Shown here in pieces: positions 1-6,123 of a stretch of 8,735 bases of DNA; the first letter of the stretch is position 1, and each line of letters begins with the position of its first letter. A program made the position numbers and the translations under genes. Origin of the DNA: Bacteroidota bacterium (lineage in GTDB: Bacteria; Bacteroidota; Rhodothermia; Rhodothermales; UBA10348). The stretch lies in contig JAQCDI010000090.1 of NCBI GenBank assembly GCA_027620595.1, positions 1-8,735 of the forward strand. Direction: 5' to 3'. The notes beneath the pieces are model-generated. The model was given only the letters and a program-made list of their open reading frames with translations, ran no database searches and was not told the origin of the DNA.

Positions 1-100
1 TTGGCATTTGTCGGTTTTCCGGAAGGTATTTACGAGCACTCCCGGAAGGCTCGGCACGCAATCTGCTTTACGTTTCCCCCGTCGAAGCCGTGACATCCCC
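1..100 (-). ncRNA. ssrA: tmRNA (transfer-messenger RNA), 5' part, cut by window edge
   Basis: tmRNA rescues ribosomes stalled on broken mRNAs: it acts first as alanyl-tRNA, then as a template for a degradation tag. Read on the minus strand from position 100, the sequence opens GGGGATGTCACGGCTTCGAC, the typical tmRNA 5' end (acceptor strand plus the D-arm-like GGCTTCGACGGG). Next comes a well-formed first pseudoknot: CGAGC (49-53) pairs with GCTCG (33-37), and CCGGGAG (39-45) pairs with CTTCCGG (19-25), including one G-U pair. The familiar CTCGTAAA lies inside it. The last bases, ACAAATGCCAA, fit a resume codon GCC at 3-5, with the conserved A four bases before it, so the tag probably starts Ala-Ala-Asn. 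The rest of the tag, the other pseudoknots and the 3' tRNA half lie outside the window. I found no clear promoter in the bases just upstream. Confidence 0.93.
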
Positions 101-126
101 AATCTTGCAAAGAACAACCCTGTTAC

Positions 127-251
127 GGGCGAACCGCGGTCGTTGCCGCTCGCGGGTCATGTACACCTTGGATGGTGTCCTTACCCATGTGTTACGAGGC
201 ATCACCCCCCATTTGTTTCCACAGAAACCGGTCTGCATGCGCGGTTCGCCC
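127..251. repeat. Perfect 12-bp inverted repeat flanking the ssrA upstream region
   Basis: GGGCGAACCGCG at 127-138 is the exact reverse complement of CGCGGTTCGCCC at 240-251, with a 101-base spacer. The left arm lies 27-38 bases upstream of the tmRNA 5' end, where a promoter -35 region would be. The right arm directly follows the T-tract of the 254-291 terminator in the leftward direction. Both arms contain the 9-base word that recurs elsewhere in the window. The spacer is too long for a simple hairpin terminator and shows no gene. Confidence 0.6.
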
Positions 252-253
252 AC

Positions 254-291
254 AAAAAAAGGCCGACAGGCAGCGCGAGCGCCTGTCGGCC
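254..291 (-). terminator. Intrinsic terminator, leftward
   Basis: On the minus strand GGCCGACAGGC (281-291) pairs perfectly over 11 bp with GCCTGTCGGCC (261-271), with a 9-base loop, followed at once by seven T (254-260). This is a textbook Rho-independent terminator. It should end transcripts that run leftward out of the S9 peptidase gene, or any small RNA made from 292-768, and so insulate ssrA. Confidence 0.9.
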
Positions 292-768
292 CGGGATCGG
301 AAACGCAGGGTCCAAGGAAAAAAACCTTCACATCCTGCACTTCCTGCCGAATGTGTCCGACTCATCATCCCCCCACGGGTGATGAAACCCAGGACACAAA
401 CGATCAATCACCATCGACAGGGACCGCGAAGGTTTCGGGTCCCTTGCGCAAGAAAACGAACTTCTTTGCTTCCGTGCGCCGACGGATACATGCAGAAAAT
501 CGTGACCATTCAACGTCCGTGCGGAAATCGGATTGTACTGTTTTTGTACCGCCGGGTGGTGTTGCTGCTCAATGACTTGCGGGTTGTTTGACGAATCATG
601 TATCCTCTCGATGACCTCCCATCTCCATCCCCATGCCGAAGCTTTCGTTCGCACTTCAGGGTTCCATCGAAGTGCCGAACTCGGAATCAATTCCCATTCC
701 GATCTTGCACTGGATGCGATTTCTGATTTGTTCGAACGGGATTCTTCGGACGCATCCGTTAGCTGCGC
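292..768. other. Non-coding stretch with several hairpins; possible 3' UTR or small RNA
   Basis: This stretch between the S9 peptidase stop and the terminator holds no convincing gene. It has short perfect or near-perfect inverted repeats: GGATGCG 712-718 with CGCATCC 751-757; TCGGAAT 681-687 with ATTCCGA 696-702 (8-base loop); GCACTTC 651-657 with GAAGTGC 669-675; and a 10-bp hairpin with one bulge at 420-443. By eye it is less GC-rich than the genes. Read leftward it ends at the 254-291 terminator, so it is either a long 3' UTR of the peptidase mRNA or contains a small RNA. I found no match to the core motifs of RNase P RNA, SRP RNA or 5S rRNA. A weak 29-codon ORF lies at 510-599 on the minus strand. 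Confidence 0.4.
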
Positions 769-3213
769 TCACCGCCCGCTCGGCGCGCTGACGTCCACAC
801 GGGCGGGGGCGTTCTTGACCCAGGTGTCGAGCCAGGTGTTCATCTCCCACAGCATGTGGAGCAGGGATTCGCGGGCGCGGTAGCCGTGCGATTCGTGCGG
901 CAGCATGACCAGGCGGGCGGTGGCGCCGTTGCCCTTGAGGCCGTGGTAGAAGCGCTCGCTCTGGATGGGAAACGTACCGGAGTTGTTGTCGGCCATGCCG
1001 TGGATCAGGAGGATCGGCTCATTGACCTTGTCGGCGTGCATGAATGGGCTCATGCCAAAGTAGACCTCGGGCGCTTCCCAGAAGGTGCGCGGCTCGGCCT
1101 GGAAGCCGAAGGGCGTCAGCGAGCGGTTGTAGGCGCCGCTCCGCGCAATGCCCGCCCGGAACAGGTCGGAGTGCGCAAGCAGGTTGGCCGTCATGAACGC
1201 GCCGTACGAGTGACCGCCCACGGCCACCCGATCCCGGTCCACCACGCCGCGGCGCACGCCTTCATCGATCACCGCCTCGGCATTCTGCACCAGCTGCTTG
1301 ATGAAGGTGTCGTTCGGCTCCTGGTCCCCCTCGCCGATGATCGGCATCGAGGCATTGTCGAGCACCGCATATCCTTGTGTCACATAGGGTACCGCGCCCC
1401 AGTAGGACACCCGTTTGAACTGATACGGCGATCCCGAGACCTGACCGGCGGCGTCCGCGCTCTTGAACTCGCGCGGGTAGGCCCAGACCAGCGTCGGCAG
1501 CGGCCCGTCCCGCTCGGCATCGTAGCCCGCCGGGAGGTACAGCTCGGCTGTCAGCGGTACGCCGTCGGCCCGCTCGTAGGTGATCATCTCCTTCGAAATC
1601 CCGTCCATTTCCGGATAGGGATGCGGGAAATTCGTGACAGCCACGACGTCTTCTGAACCCACCGTGCGCCGGAAATAGTTCGGCGGCTCGGACGTGGATT
1701 CGCGCAGGGTCAGGAACGTGCCGGCCTCCGCATCCAGCCATCCGGCAAACCGCTCGTAGTACGGCGCCTCGGAGCGGAACAGCTTCTCCGTCTCCCCACT
1801 CGCCAGGTCGTAGCGACGCAGGAAGGGCCGGTTGCCCTCGGGCGAGGCGCCGGCGCCGGTCAGATACAGGGTTCGCCCGTCATCAGAAGTCATCAACAGC
1901 CGACGACCAGAGGCATCCGACTCGGCCATCGGCGAGCCGGGATTGTTGTAGGCGTCCTCGTACGAATAGTCGAAGATGGTCTGGATGGCGATCCGGGTGC
2001 CGTTCGTGGGCACCTTGTACGTGCGGAACTGGCGCGACGACGTCCATCGTTCGCTGATCAGGGCATAGCCTTCATCACTCCAGACCGTGCCGGCGTAACG
2101 GAGCGGCAGCTCGATCAGGGTCAGGGGTTCGCCCGAAAAGGGGTGCGGCCATTCCCGCACTGCGTCCCGGACGGCCGCTTCGGCATTGCCATCCCCTCCA
2201 TCAAGCGCTTCGACCCAGGCCAGCGTGGCGTCGGCATCCTGCCGCCATCCGATGCTGCGGATACCCGTTGTCACGGAGCCGAAACCGGTCGGTACGTTTT
2301 CCTGGAGCGGCAGGTCGGCAATCATTTTTACGGGCGAACCGTCGGCCGCCACGACGTCAATGCGATTGGGGAAGCTGCCCCACGTAACCAGAAAGGAGAA
2401 AGGCCGGTGGATCGTTTCCAAAAGGATGAACCGGCCATCGGGTGACGGGTCCATCGAGCGGATCATCCCCGTGTGGCCGAGGTCCTCAACCGATCCGTCG
2501 ACACCGACGGCCAGCAGGTCGGCCTGCGCCAGCCACTCGAAGAGGTCCTCATCGTAGGGCGTCTCGAGGAGATCCTGGTAGGTGCGGGCCGGCGCGGCCT
2601 CTCCCATATTTTCCTGGATCACGGGGGTGGCCGGAACGTCCGGCGCCTGGGGCATGGCGCCGCGTGAGGCCGCGACGGCCCGCACCAGCACCGTCCGACT
2701 GTCGGGCATCCAGGTGAACATCGACCCAGCCACGCCATTGAGCGGCCGCTCCAACAGACGCGAGGCCGATGCGGCGGCGACATCCAGCTGCCACAGCTCG
2801 ATGTGCCCTGGCATTGTCACCGAGAACACGTAATGCGCCCCGTCGGGCGACCATGAACCACCTCCGATCCGTCCCTCTGCGGGAATGCCGGACACCGGTC
2901 GTTCTTCCTCGCCCTCGACCGTGGTCAGGGCCATGCCGGTGTAATAGCTGCTCCGGCTGGGGCCGTTCGTGCGCGGATTGATGCGCGTGCCGGCCAGCCG
3001 CAGTTCAGGCTCGGCCAGCTCGGCAATCGTGGGGACCGAGGCACTGGCCAGCAAGAGGAGGGTCTGCCCGTGCGGGCTCACATTGACCGAGGGCGCGGAC
3101 GGCGCATCAACCAGTTGACGCAGCGCGTCCACCGGCACCTGGTAGCCATCCTGGGCGGCAGCCGGAAGGAGGAGAACGAACGACAGGATCAGGGAGGCAA
3201 GGAAACGATGCAC
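769..3213 (-). CDS. Exported S9-family serine peptidase, glutamyl-endopeptidase (CGEP/S9D) type
   Basis: The 814-residue protein is a prolyl-oligopeptidase-clan peptidase with a beta-propeller-like N-terminal part (about 40-540) and an alpha/beta-hydrolase C-terminal part. Residues 1-20 form a signal peptide (hydrophobic core LASLILSFVLLL, cleavage likely after AAA before Q21), so it is exported to the periplasm or surface. The likely triad is Ser669 in GGHSYGAFM, Asp742 in GMADNNSG and His776 in PHESHGY. The stretches ARSGAYNRSLTPFGF, SERFYHGLKG and ARESLLHMLWE closely resemble plant chloroplast glutamyl peptidase and its bacterial relatives, which cleave peptides after Glu; the specificity here is inferred. 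The start is GTG with GAGG just upstream and is fixed by the signal peptide. The gene appears to be transcribed alone, from a promoter at 3251-3281 to the terminator at 254-291. Confidence 0.92.
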   Translation of the reverse strand: MHRFLASLILSFVLLLPAAAQDGYQVPVDALRQLVDAPSAPSVNVSPHGQTLLLLASASVPTIAELAEPELRLAGTRINPRTNGPSRSSYYTGMALTTVEGEEERPVSGIPAEGRIGGGSWSPDGAHYVFSVTMPGHIELWQLDVAAASASRLLERPLNGVAGSMFTWMPDSRTVLVRAVAASRGAMPQAPDVPATPVIQENMGEAAPARTYQDLLETPYDEDLFEWLAQADLLAVGVDGSVEDLGHTGMIRSMDPSPDGRFILLETIHRPFSFLVTWGSFPNRIDVVAADGSPVKMIADLPLQENVPTGFGSVTTGIRSIGWRQDADATLAWVEALDGGDGNAEAAVRDAVREWPHPFSGEPLTLIELPLRYAGTVWSDEGYALISERWTSSRQFRTYKVPTNGTRIAIQTIFDYSYEDAYNNPGSPMAESDASGRRLLMTSDDGRTLYLTGAGASPEGNRPFLRRYDLASGETEKLFRSEAPYYERFAGWLDAEAGTFLTLRESTSEPPNYFRRTVGSEDVVAVTNFPHPYPEMDGISKEMITYERADGVPLTAELYLPAGYDAERDGPLPTLVWAYPREFKSADAAGQVSGSPYQFKRVSYWGAVPYVTQGYAVLDNASMPIIGEGDQEPNDTFIKQLVQNAEAVIDEGVRRGVVDRDRVAVGGHSYGAFMTANLLAHSDLFRAGIARSGAYNRSLTPFGFQAEPRTFWEAPEVYFGMSPFMHADKVNEPILLIHGMADNNSGTFPIQSERFYHGLKGNGATARLVMLPHESHGYRARESLLHMLWEMNTWLDTWVKNAPARVDVSAPSGR

Positions 3214-3250
3214 GGCGGCCTCAAGAGATGGGTTGACGGGAGTCGATCCC

Positions 3251-3281
3251 GATATATAGCACCCCGACGCAACGTGGGCAA
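3251..3281 (-). promoter_or_regulatory. Promoter of the S9 peptidase gene
   Basis: On the minus strand TTGCCC (3276-3281) is followed after 17 bases by TATATA (3253-3258). This fits a sigma-70-like -35/-10 pair, and also the wider-spaced TTG/TA pattern described for Bacteroidota. It lies about 38 bases upstream of the GTG start and in the short gap after the lipoprotein gene. The spacing and TTGCC core are the same as in the promoter at 5336-5366. Confidence 0.65.
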
Positions 3282-3306
3282 CCCGTCCAGGTCCGGTGCA
3301 CGGGCC

Positions 3307-3774
3307 CTAGTTACGCCGCAACGCCTGCCGGTCCCGCGTCTGCGCCGTACCGATATGCTTCAGGCCCCGCTCTTCCATCGACGCGTGCAACTCCTTGAGC
3401 ACGGATCGGGCCAGGGAGGCCCGCAGGTATGGAATCTTGCGCTTGGCACCCGTGAAGTAGATGCGGTACGGGTGGACGAGCAGTCGGACATAGTCCCCAC
3501 CGACCGGCGCCACCTCCAGATCCACCTCTATCGCATAGACGCCCCACTGCCTGAACGCCCGGGATTCGGTGGCCACCACGTTGTCCGTAACGGCATCCTT
3601 TACCGTCCATCCGGCGTCCTCCAGTCCCTCACGGATCGTGTCCAGGATCACGGCGCGTTCCTCATCCGCTCCCGCGGGAGCGGCCGCCGTGACTTCATAG
3701 TCCCGGTAGAGGGGCGAAAGCCGTGGACTGCAGCCGGTCAGCAGCAGCAGCATGATCAGTCCGGCAACCCTCAT
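3307..3774 (-). CDS. Small lipoprotein of unknown function (second of a coupled pair)
   Basis: The 155-residue protein begins MRVAGLIMLLLLTGCSPRLS, a lipoprotein signal with lipobox LLTGC and acylated Cys15, so it should be anchored to a membrane facing the periplasm. The mature part (about 38-137) is a single mixed alpha/beta domain. It includes ILDTIREGLEDAGW, like a helix used in many two-layer envelope domains, and ends in a basic helix (RASLARSVLKEL) and an Arg-rich tail. I do not recognise the family. An in-frame ATG further upstream would add 27 residues and bury the signal peptide inside the protein, so I chose the ATG at 3774, which has GGAAGG just before it. Its ATG overlaps the stop of the preceding lipoprotein gene as ATGA, which suggests translational coupling and a shared role. 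Confidence 0.8.
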   Translation of the reverse strand: MRVAGLIMLLLLTGCSPRLSPLYRDYEVTAAAPAGADEERAVILDTIREGLEDAGWTVKDAVTDNVVATESRAFRQWGVYAIEVDLEVAPVGGDYVRLLVHPYRIYFTGAKRKIPYLRASLARSVLKELHASMEERGLKHIGTAQTRDRQALRRN

Positions 3775-4220
3775 TTTCCTTCCCAGAAAAGGGTGATGAC
3801 ATCCGACGAGGAATCCACGGGGTGCAGGTGGACCACGAACGGGCTGTTGAACCACTGGACCAAGGGCGACGCATCGATACGCCGCACCTCCGTCGGATAC
3901 GCCTCACAGTCATCACCCGGATCATCGTGGATCACGTGCACACCTAGCTGTGGCGGCATCGACAGGGCCACGGCCTCATCGGCCAGCAAGCGGAATCCGT
4001 GCTCCATGCAGCCGCCCGAATACGCCACCGTGAGTTCGATGTCGTTGCCGACAAACCGTGCCTGACGCAAGTCGAATGGCGTTCCACGCAGATCCTCGCG
4101 CTCGAATCCCCCGATCTGCACCGCGCCGTTTCCGGGGGGCAATTGTCCGTCGGGGTCCTGGAGGGACTCAGCATCACAGGCTGTGAGCAAGAGCACAAGG
4201 AAAAGGGGGGCGAACCGCAT
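3771..4220 (-). CDS. Small lipoprotein with a GGC-x2-H-x-F motif, unknown function (first of a coupled pair)
   Basis: The 149-residue protein starts MRFAPLFLVLLLTACDAES, a lipoprotein signal with lipobox LLTAC and acylated Cys15. The mature part carries SGGCMEHGFRL (69-79) and HDDPGDDCEAY (98-108). The second cysteine, at 105, may pair with Cys71, or both could join His74 and His98 in a metal site; this is inference. I recall similar GGC-EH-F plus D-CEA proteins, mostly unnamed lipoproteins, in Rhodothermota and related marine bacteria, but I cannot attach a function. The C-terminal ITLFW is beta-strand-like. The gene lies 126 bases after the hydrolase stop and overlaps the next lipoprotein start by four bases (ATGA). 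It has no good Shine-Dalgarno sequence. One copy of the dispersed word GGGCGAACC falls in the first codons. Confidence 0.82.
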   Translation of the reverse strand: MRFAPLFLVLLLTACDAESLQDPDGQLPPGNGAVQIGGFEREDLRGTPFDLRQARFVGNDIELTVAYSGGCMEHGFRLLADEAVALSMPPQLGVHVIHDDPGDDCEAYPTEVRRIDASPLVQWFNSPFVVHLHPVDSSSDVITLFWEGK

Positions 4221-4346
4221 GGTAACCGGTCAGGCTGAAGGAGACTCGCTGTCAGGATACATCATCCATTCCTTCGGGTCCGGAGGGAGGGTGCGGAATG
4301 CCGCAACAGGGCAGTCAGTCGTCAGCAGTCCCCGGCGGACGGGGGT

Positions 4347-5153
4347 TCACCCGGTCATCTGGGATACGGGCGAACCTACTTTCCGGCGCAGGAAATCCAG
4401 GTAAAGGGCGTTGAACTGCCCGGGGCGCTCCTGCATCGGAACGTGCCCGCATTGGTCAATCCAGTGCAGTTCGCTGTCGGGAATGCCTTCCTTGAACGTG
4501 GTGGCCACATCGGGTGGCGTGATCTCATCCTGCTTTCCCCAGATGAGCAATGAAGGAGCCTTGATCCGGTGCAGATCGTCCCGGATGGAAGCCTTGTCCA
4601 CGGCGCGGGCAAACTTGATCAGACGGATGGCTTTCTCGCGGTCCGTGATGATGTCGATGACGTCGTCGAGCAATTCGTCGGTCACATGGACGGGGTCGAA
4701 GAACGTCTTCTCCACGCGCGGGCGCAGGTAATTCTTGTCGGAGCGACGCATGACCGATGAGGACATCTCCACTTCGTAGATCCCCGACGCGCCGGAAAGC
4801 ACCAGCGCAGCCACGCGTTCGGGATACTGCATGGCGTAGATGGCGGCCACATGTCCGCCGAAGGAGTTGCCCGTAACCACCGCCTTTTCCAACCCGACCA
4901 GATCGGTGAACCTGCGAACGAAGTCCACGATGCCCTGAAGATCGGCGTCCCGGAGCTTGATCGTGTACATGGGCAGGACAGGACAGACAATCCGGTAGCC
5001 CGCTTCGGCCACCGCAGGAATCAGGTTCTCCCAATTCCCGACGGTTCCCATCATGCCGTGCAGCAGGAGCACGGGGGTGGCCTTTGAATCGGGGCCGGCC
5101 TCCGCATAGCGGATCCCGTCCACCTCTTTCATTACATACGATGAACCTGCCAT
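4347..5153 (-). CDS. Alpha/beta-fold hydrolase
   Basis: From the ATG at 5153 this is a 268-residue soluble hydrolase of the alpha/beta fold. It shows the oxyanion-side HGMMG (32-36), the nucleophile elbow GNSFGG with Ser97, the acid Asp209 in WGKQDEITPP and the base His237 in DQCGHVPMQERP: a full Ser-Asp-His triad in the usual order. It resembles C-C bond hydrolases and lipid or ester hydrolases of the BphD/MhpC-like group, but the substrate cannot be read from the sequence. There is no signal peptide, so it is cytoplasmic. The frame is open back to an ATG at 5288, but those extra 45 residues are Pro/Arg-rich and unlike the family. An ATG at 5132 (MKEVDGIRY) is an alternative start. It may be co-transcribed with the two lipoprotein genes 126 bases downstream. 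Confidence 0.88.
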   Translation of the reverse strand: MAGSSYVMKEVDGIRYAEAGPDSKATPVLLLHGMMGTVGNWENLIPAVAEAGYRIVCPVLPMYTIKLRDADLQGIVDFVRRFTDLVGLEKAVVTGNSFGGHVAAIYAMQYPERVAALVLSGASGIYEVEMSSSVMRRSDKNYLRPRVEKTFFDPVHVTDELLDDVIDIITDREKAIRLIKFARAVDKASIRDDLHRIKAPSLLIWGKQDEITPPDVATTFKEGIPDSELHWIDQCGHVPMQERPGQFNALYLDFLRRKVGSPVSQMTG

Positions 5154-5247
5154 GGAAAGGGCGGTTGGTCTTGGGCCGCATGGGCAGCCGGGAAGTGTCC
5201 GTTCCGATGGGCGGAAAATAGGGGTTGACCGGATAACTCTCCCAAGA

Positions 5248-5274
5248 GGAATTCCCGACGCGCCGGAATATTCC
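5248..5274. repeat. Two adjacent palindromes in the divergent intergenic region
   Basis: GGAATTCC (5248-5255) and GGAATATTCC (5265-5274) lie with centres 18 bases apart, upstream of the hydrolase gene. This arrangement could be a paired operator site, but the palindromes are short and this may be chance. Confidence 0.25.
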
Positions 5275-5335
5275 CGCAACCCCGGCATTCAACCCTTTCT
5301 TCAAGGAAACCACGCACAAGGATTTCAGAAACTGG

Positions 5336-5366
5336 TTGCCAAGCGTGTGTTACAACCGTATTTTAG
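5336..5366 (+). promoter_or_regulatory. Promoter of the small ribosomal protein gene
   Basis: TTGCCA (5336-5341) is followed after 17 bases by TATTTT (5359-5364), giving TATTTTAG, close to both a sigma-70 -10 box and the Bacteroidota TAnnTTTG element. Transcription would start near 5373 and give a leader of about 50 bases. The leader contains a small CCCGA/TCGGG hairpin (5383-5396). The architecture matches the S9 peptidase promoter. Confidence 0.65.
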
Positions 5367-5423
5367 GTGTTCTGGCCTCATTCCCGAATGGTCGGGCAGG
5401 CTGCAAAACAACAGGTAACAGAT

Positions 5424-5519
5424 ATGCCCTGCGGTCGCAAACGCAAACGTCACAAGATTGCCACGCACAAGCGCAAGAAGCGCCTGCGCAAGAACCGGCA
5501 CAAGAAGAAAGGGAAATAA
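5424..5519 (+). CDS. AURKAIP1/COX24-domain small basic ribosomal protein (bS22/mS38-like)
   Basis: The 31-residue protein starts MPCGRKRKRHKIATHKRKKR and continues with LRKNRHKKKGK; more than half of its residues are Arg, Lys or His. This is the AURKAIP1/COX24 family signature (KRKRHKxxTHKRKKRLRKNRHKKK) as seen across Bacteroidota, related to mitochondrial mS38 and mycobacterial bS22, which bind rRNA in the small subunit. Its role as a ribosomal subunit in this phylum is inferred from those relatives. The length is normal for the family. The residue after Met-Pro is Cys, where I remember Ser in most relatives. The start is the only ATG in frame, with a modest AGG eight bases upstream. It has its own promoter at 5336-5366 and is followed by terminator-like hairpins, so it is probably a single-gene transcript. 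It is easily missed by gene callers because of its size. Confidence 0.9.
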   Translation: MPCGRKRKRHKIATHKRKKRLRKNRHKKKGK

Positions 5520-5539
5520 GCCCTGATGATGCGTTTTGC

Positions 5540-5567
5540 GGCCGGCTTCGCATGAGCGAAGCCGGCC
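5540..5567 (+). terminator. Strong GC-rich hairpin, likely terminator of the small ribosomal protein gene
   Basis: GGCCGGCTTCGC (5540-5551) pairs perfectly over 12 bp with GCGAAGCCGGCC (5556-5567) around the loop ATGA. It lies 20 bases after the stop codon. The following tract is only partly T-rich (ATTTCCCATCATCTTTT), so termination may be incomplete or the hairpin may protect the 3' end. Confidence 0.7.
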
Positions 5568-5624
5568 AGCATTTCCCATCATCTTTTCCCGCCCGTCCGG
5601 ATTTTCCAGAAACTGCTTCCGGTT

Positions 5625-5654
5625 GCCTGCGGTACAAGTATCGTGGGCTTTTTT
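5625..5654 (+). terminator. Second terminator-like hairpin with T-tract
   Basis: GCCTGCGGTA (5625-5634) pairs with TATCGTGGGC (5639-5648), ten pairs including three G-U, around the loop CAAG. Six T follow directly (5649-5654). It would back up the hairpin at 5540-5567 and isolate the next operon. The same region also holds TTGCCT, so a promoter role cannot be fully excluded. Confidence 0.5.
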
Positions 5655-5766
5655 GTCGGGTCCCATTGCCCGACACCCGGAACCGGAGATCCGGTCTTCC
5701 GCCCCGGACCCGGGTGCCCCATGTTCATCATCGGCATCCCGTTCCATTCCATCCCGGAGTAGCACC

Positions 5767-6084
5767 ATGAAGGATTCAGCAGGCAAAACCATCCGCACCG
5801 GAGCCATTGGCGTACTGATCGGAGCCGCCGCGGGATTCACGCTGGGTTTGCTGTTTGCTCCGGAAGAGGGCAAGAAGCTGCGACGGAAACTGGCCTATCA
5901 GCTCGAGAACCTCGGCAGCACCGTATCTGACCTGATCGACCGGGCCATTTCCGAGCCCGAACCGAGCGAAGCGCGCCGTGAAGCGGACGCCATGATCCGG
6001 GACGCCAACGAAAAGGCCAGCGTGATCCGTAACGACATCGACGCCTTGCTCGACGAAATCCGTCACAAGCCCTCCGAAGGCTGA
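5767..6084 (+). CDS. YtxH-domain membrane-anchored protein
   Basis: The 105-residue protein has one N-terminal hydrophobic segment (about 11-31, TGAIGVLIGAAAGFTLGLLF) followed by APEEGKKLRRKL, the hallmark glycine-rich helix plus AP-x-x-GK(K) of YtxH-domain proteins. The rest (about 40-105) is a charged, likely helical or coiled-coil tail. Family members are small membrane-associated proteins often linked to general stress, with no known biochemical activity. The start is the ATG at 5767 with GGAG seven bases upstream, the clearest ribosome binding site in the window. The frame is open further upstream, but through the terminator region and without family similarity. It is the first gene of a rightward group with the YaaA-family gene (39 bases later) and uridine kinase. 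Confidence 0.87.
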   Translation: MKDSAGKTIRTGAIGVLIGAAAGFTLGLLFAPEEGKKLRRKLAYQLENLGSTVSDLIDRAISEPEPSEARREADAMIRDANEKASVIRNDIDALLDEIRHKPSEG

Positions 6085-6123
6085 TCCCCCTAGCCTCCAC
6101 GCCCGCCCACCCCGGATCCCGTC

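Noticed and set aside
8..591. Overlapping plus-strand open frames of 124-161 codons
   Set aside because: They cross the tmRNA gene and the terminator, and their proteins are low-complexity Arg/Pro/Ser-rich.
661..690. Stretch resembling part of 5S rRNA (TGCCGAACTCGGAA)
   Set aside because: Only this short core matches; the flanking helices and the rest of 5S rRNA are missing.
328..690. 120-codon minus-strand open frame between the peptidase and the terminator
   Set aside because: Composition is unlike the neighbouring proteins (rich in His, Ser, Trp, Arg), there is no domain I recognise, and it runs through the hairpins.
712..757. GTTCGAAC inside an inverted repeat, suggesting a tRNA T-arm
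   Set aside because: The five bases on either side do not pair as a T-stem, and there is no acceptor or anticodon arm.
856..1656. 266-codon plus-strand open frame inside the S9 gene
   Set aside because: It is antisense to the catalytic domain, whose motifs are intact on the other strand.
3070..4065. 331-codon plus-strand open frame
   Set aside because: It lies opposite the signal-peptide end of the S9 gene and the two lipoprotein genes, which have clear protein features; it is a GC-rich antisense shadow.
4330..4344. CCCCG/CGGGG hairpin between the hydrolase and lipoprotein genes
   Set aside because: Only five pairs and no T-tract on either side, so not supported as a terminator.
4783..5268. 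15-base direct repeat CCCGACGCGCCGGAA at 4783-4797 and 5254-5268
   Set aside because: One copy is coding and one is not, with no flanking similarity; one such match is plausible by chance in GC-rich DNA.
5154..5288. N-terminal extension of the hydrolase to the ATG at 5288
   Set aside because: The extra 45 residues are Pro/Arg-rich, unlike the family, and cover likely regulatory DNA, although AGAAAGG precedes that ATG.
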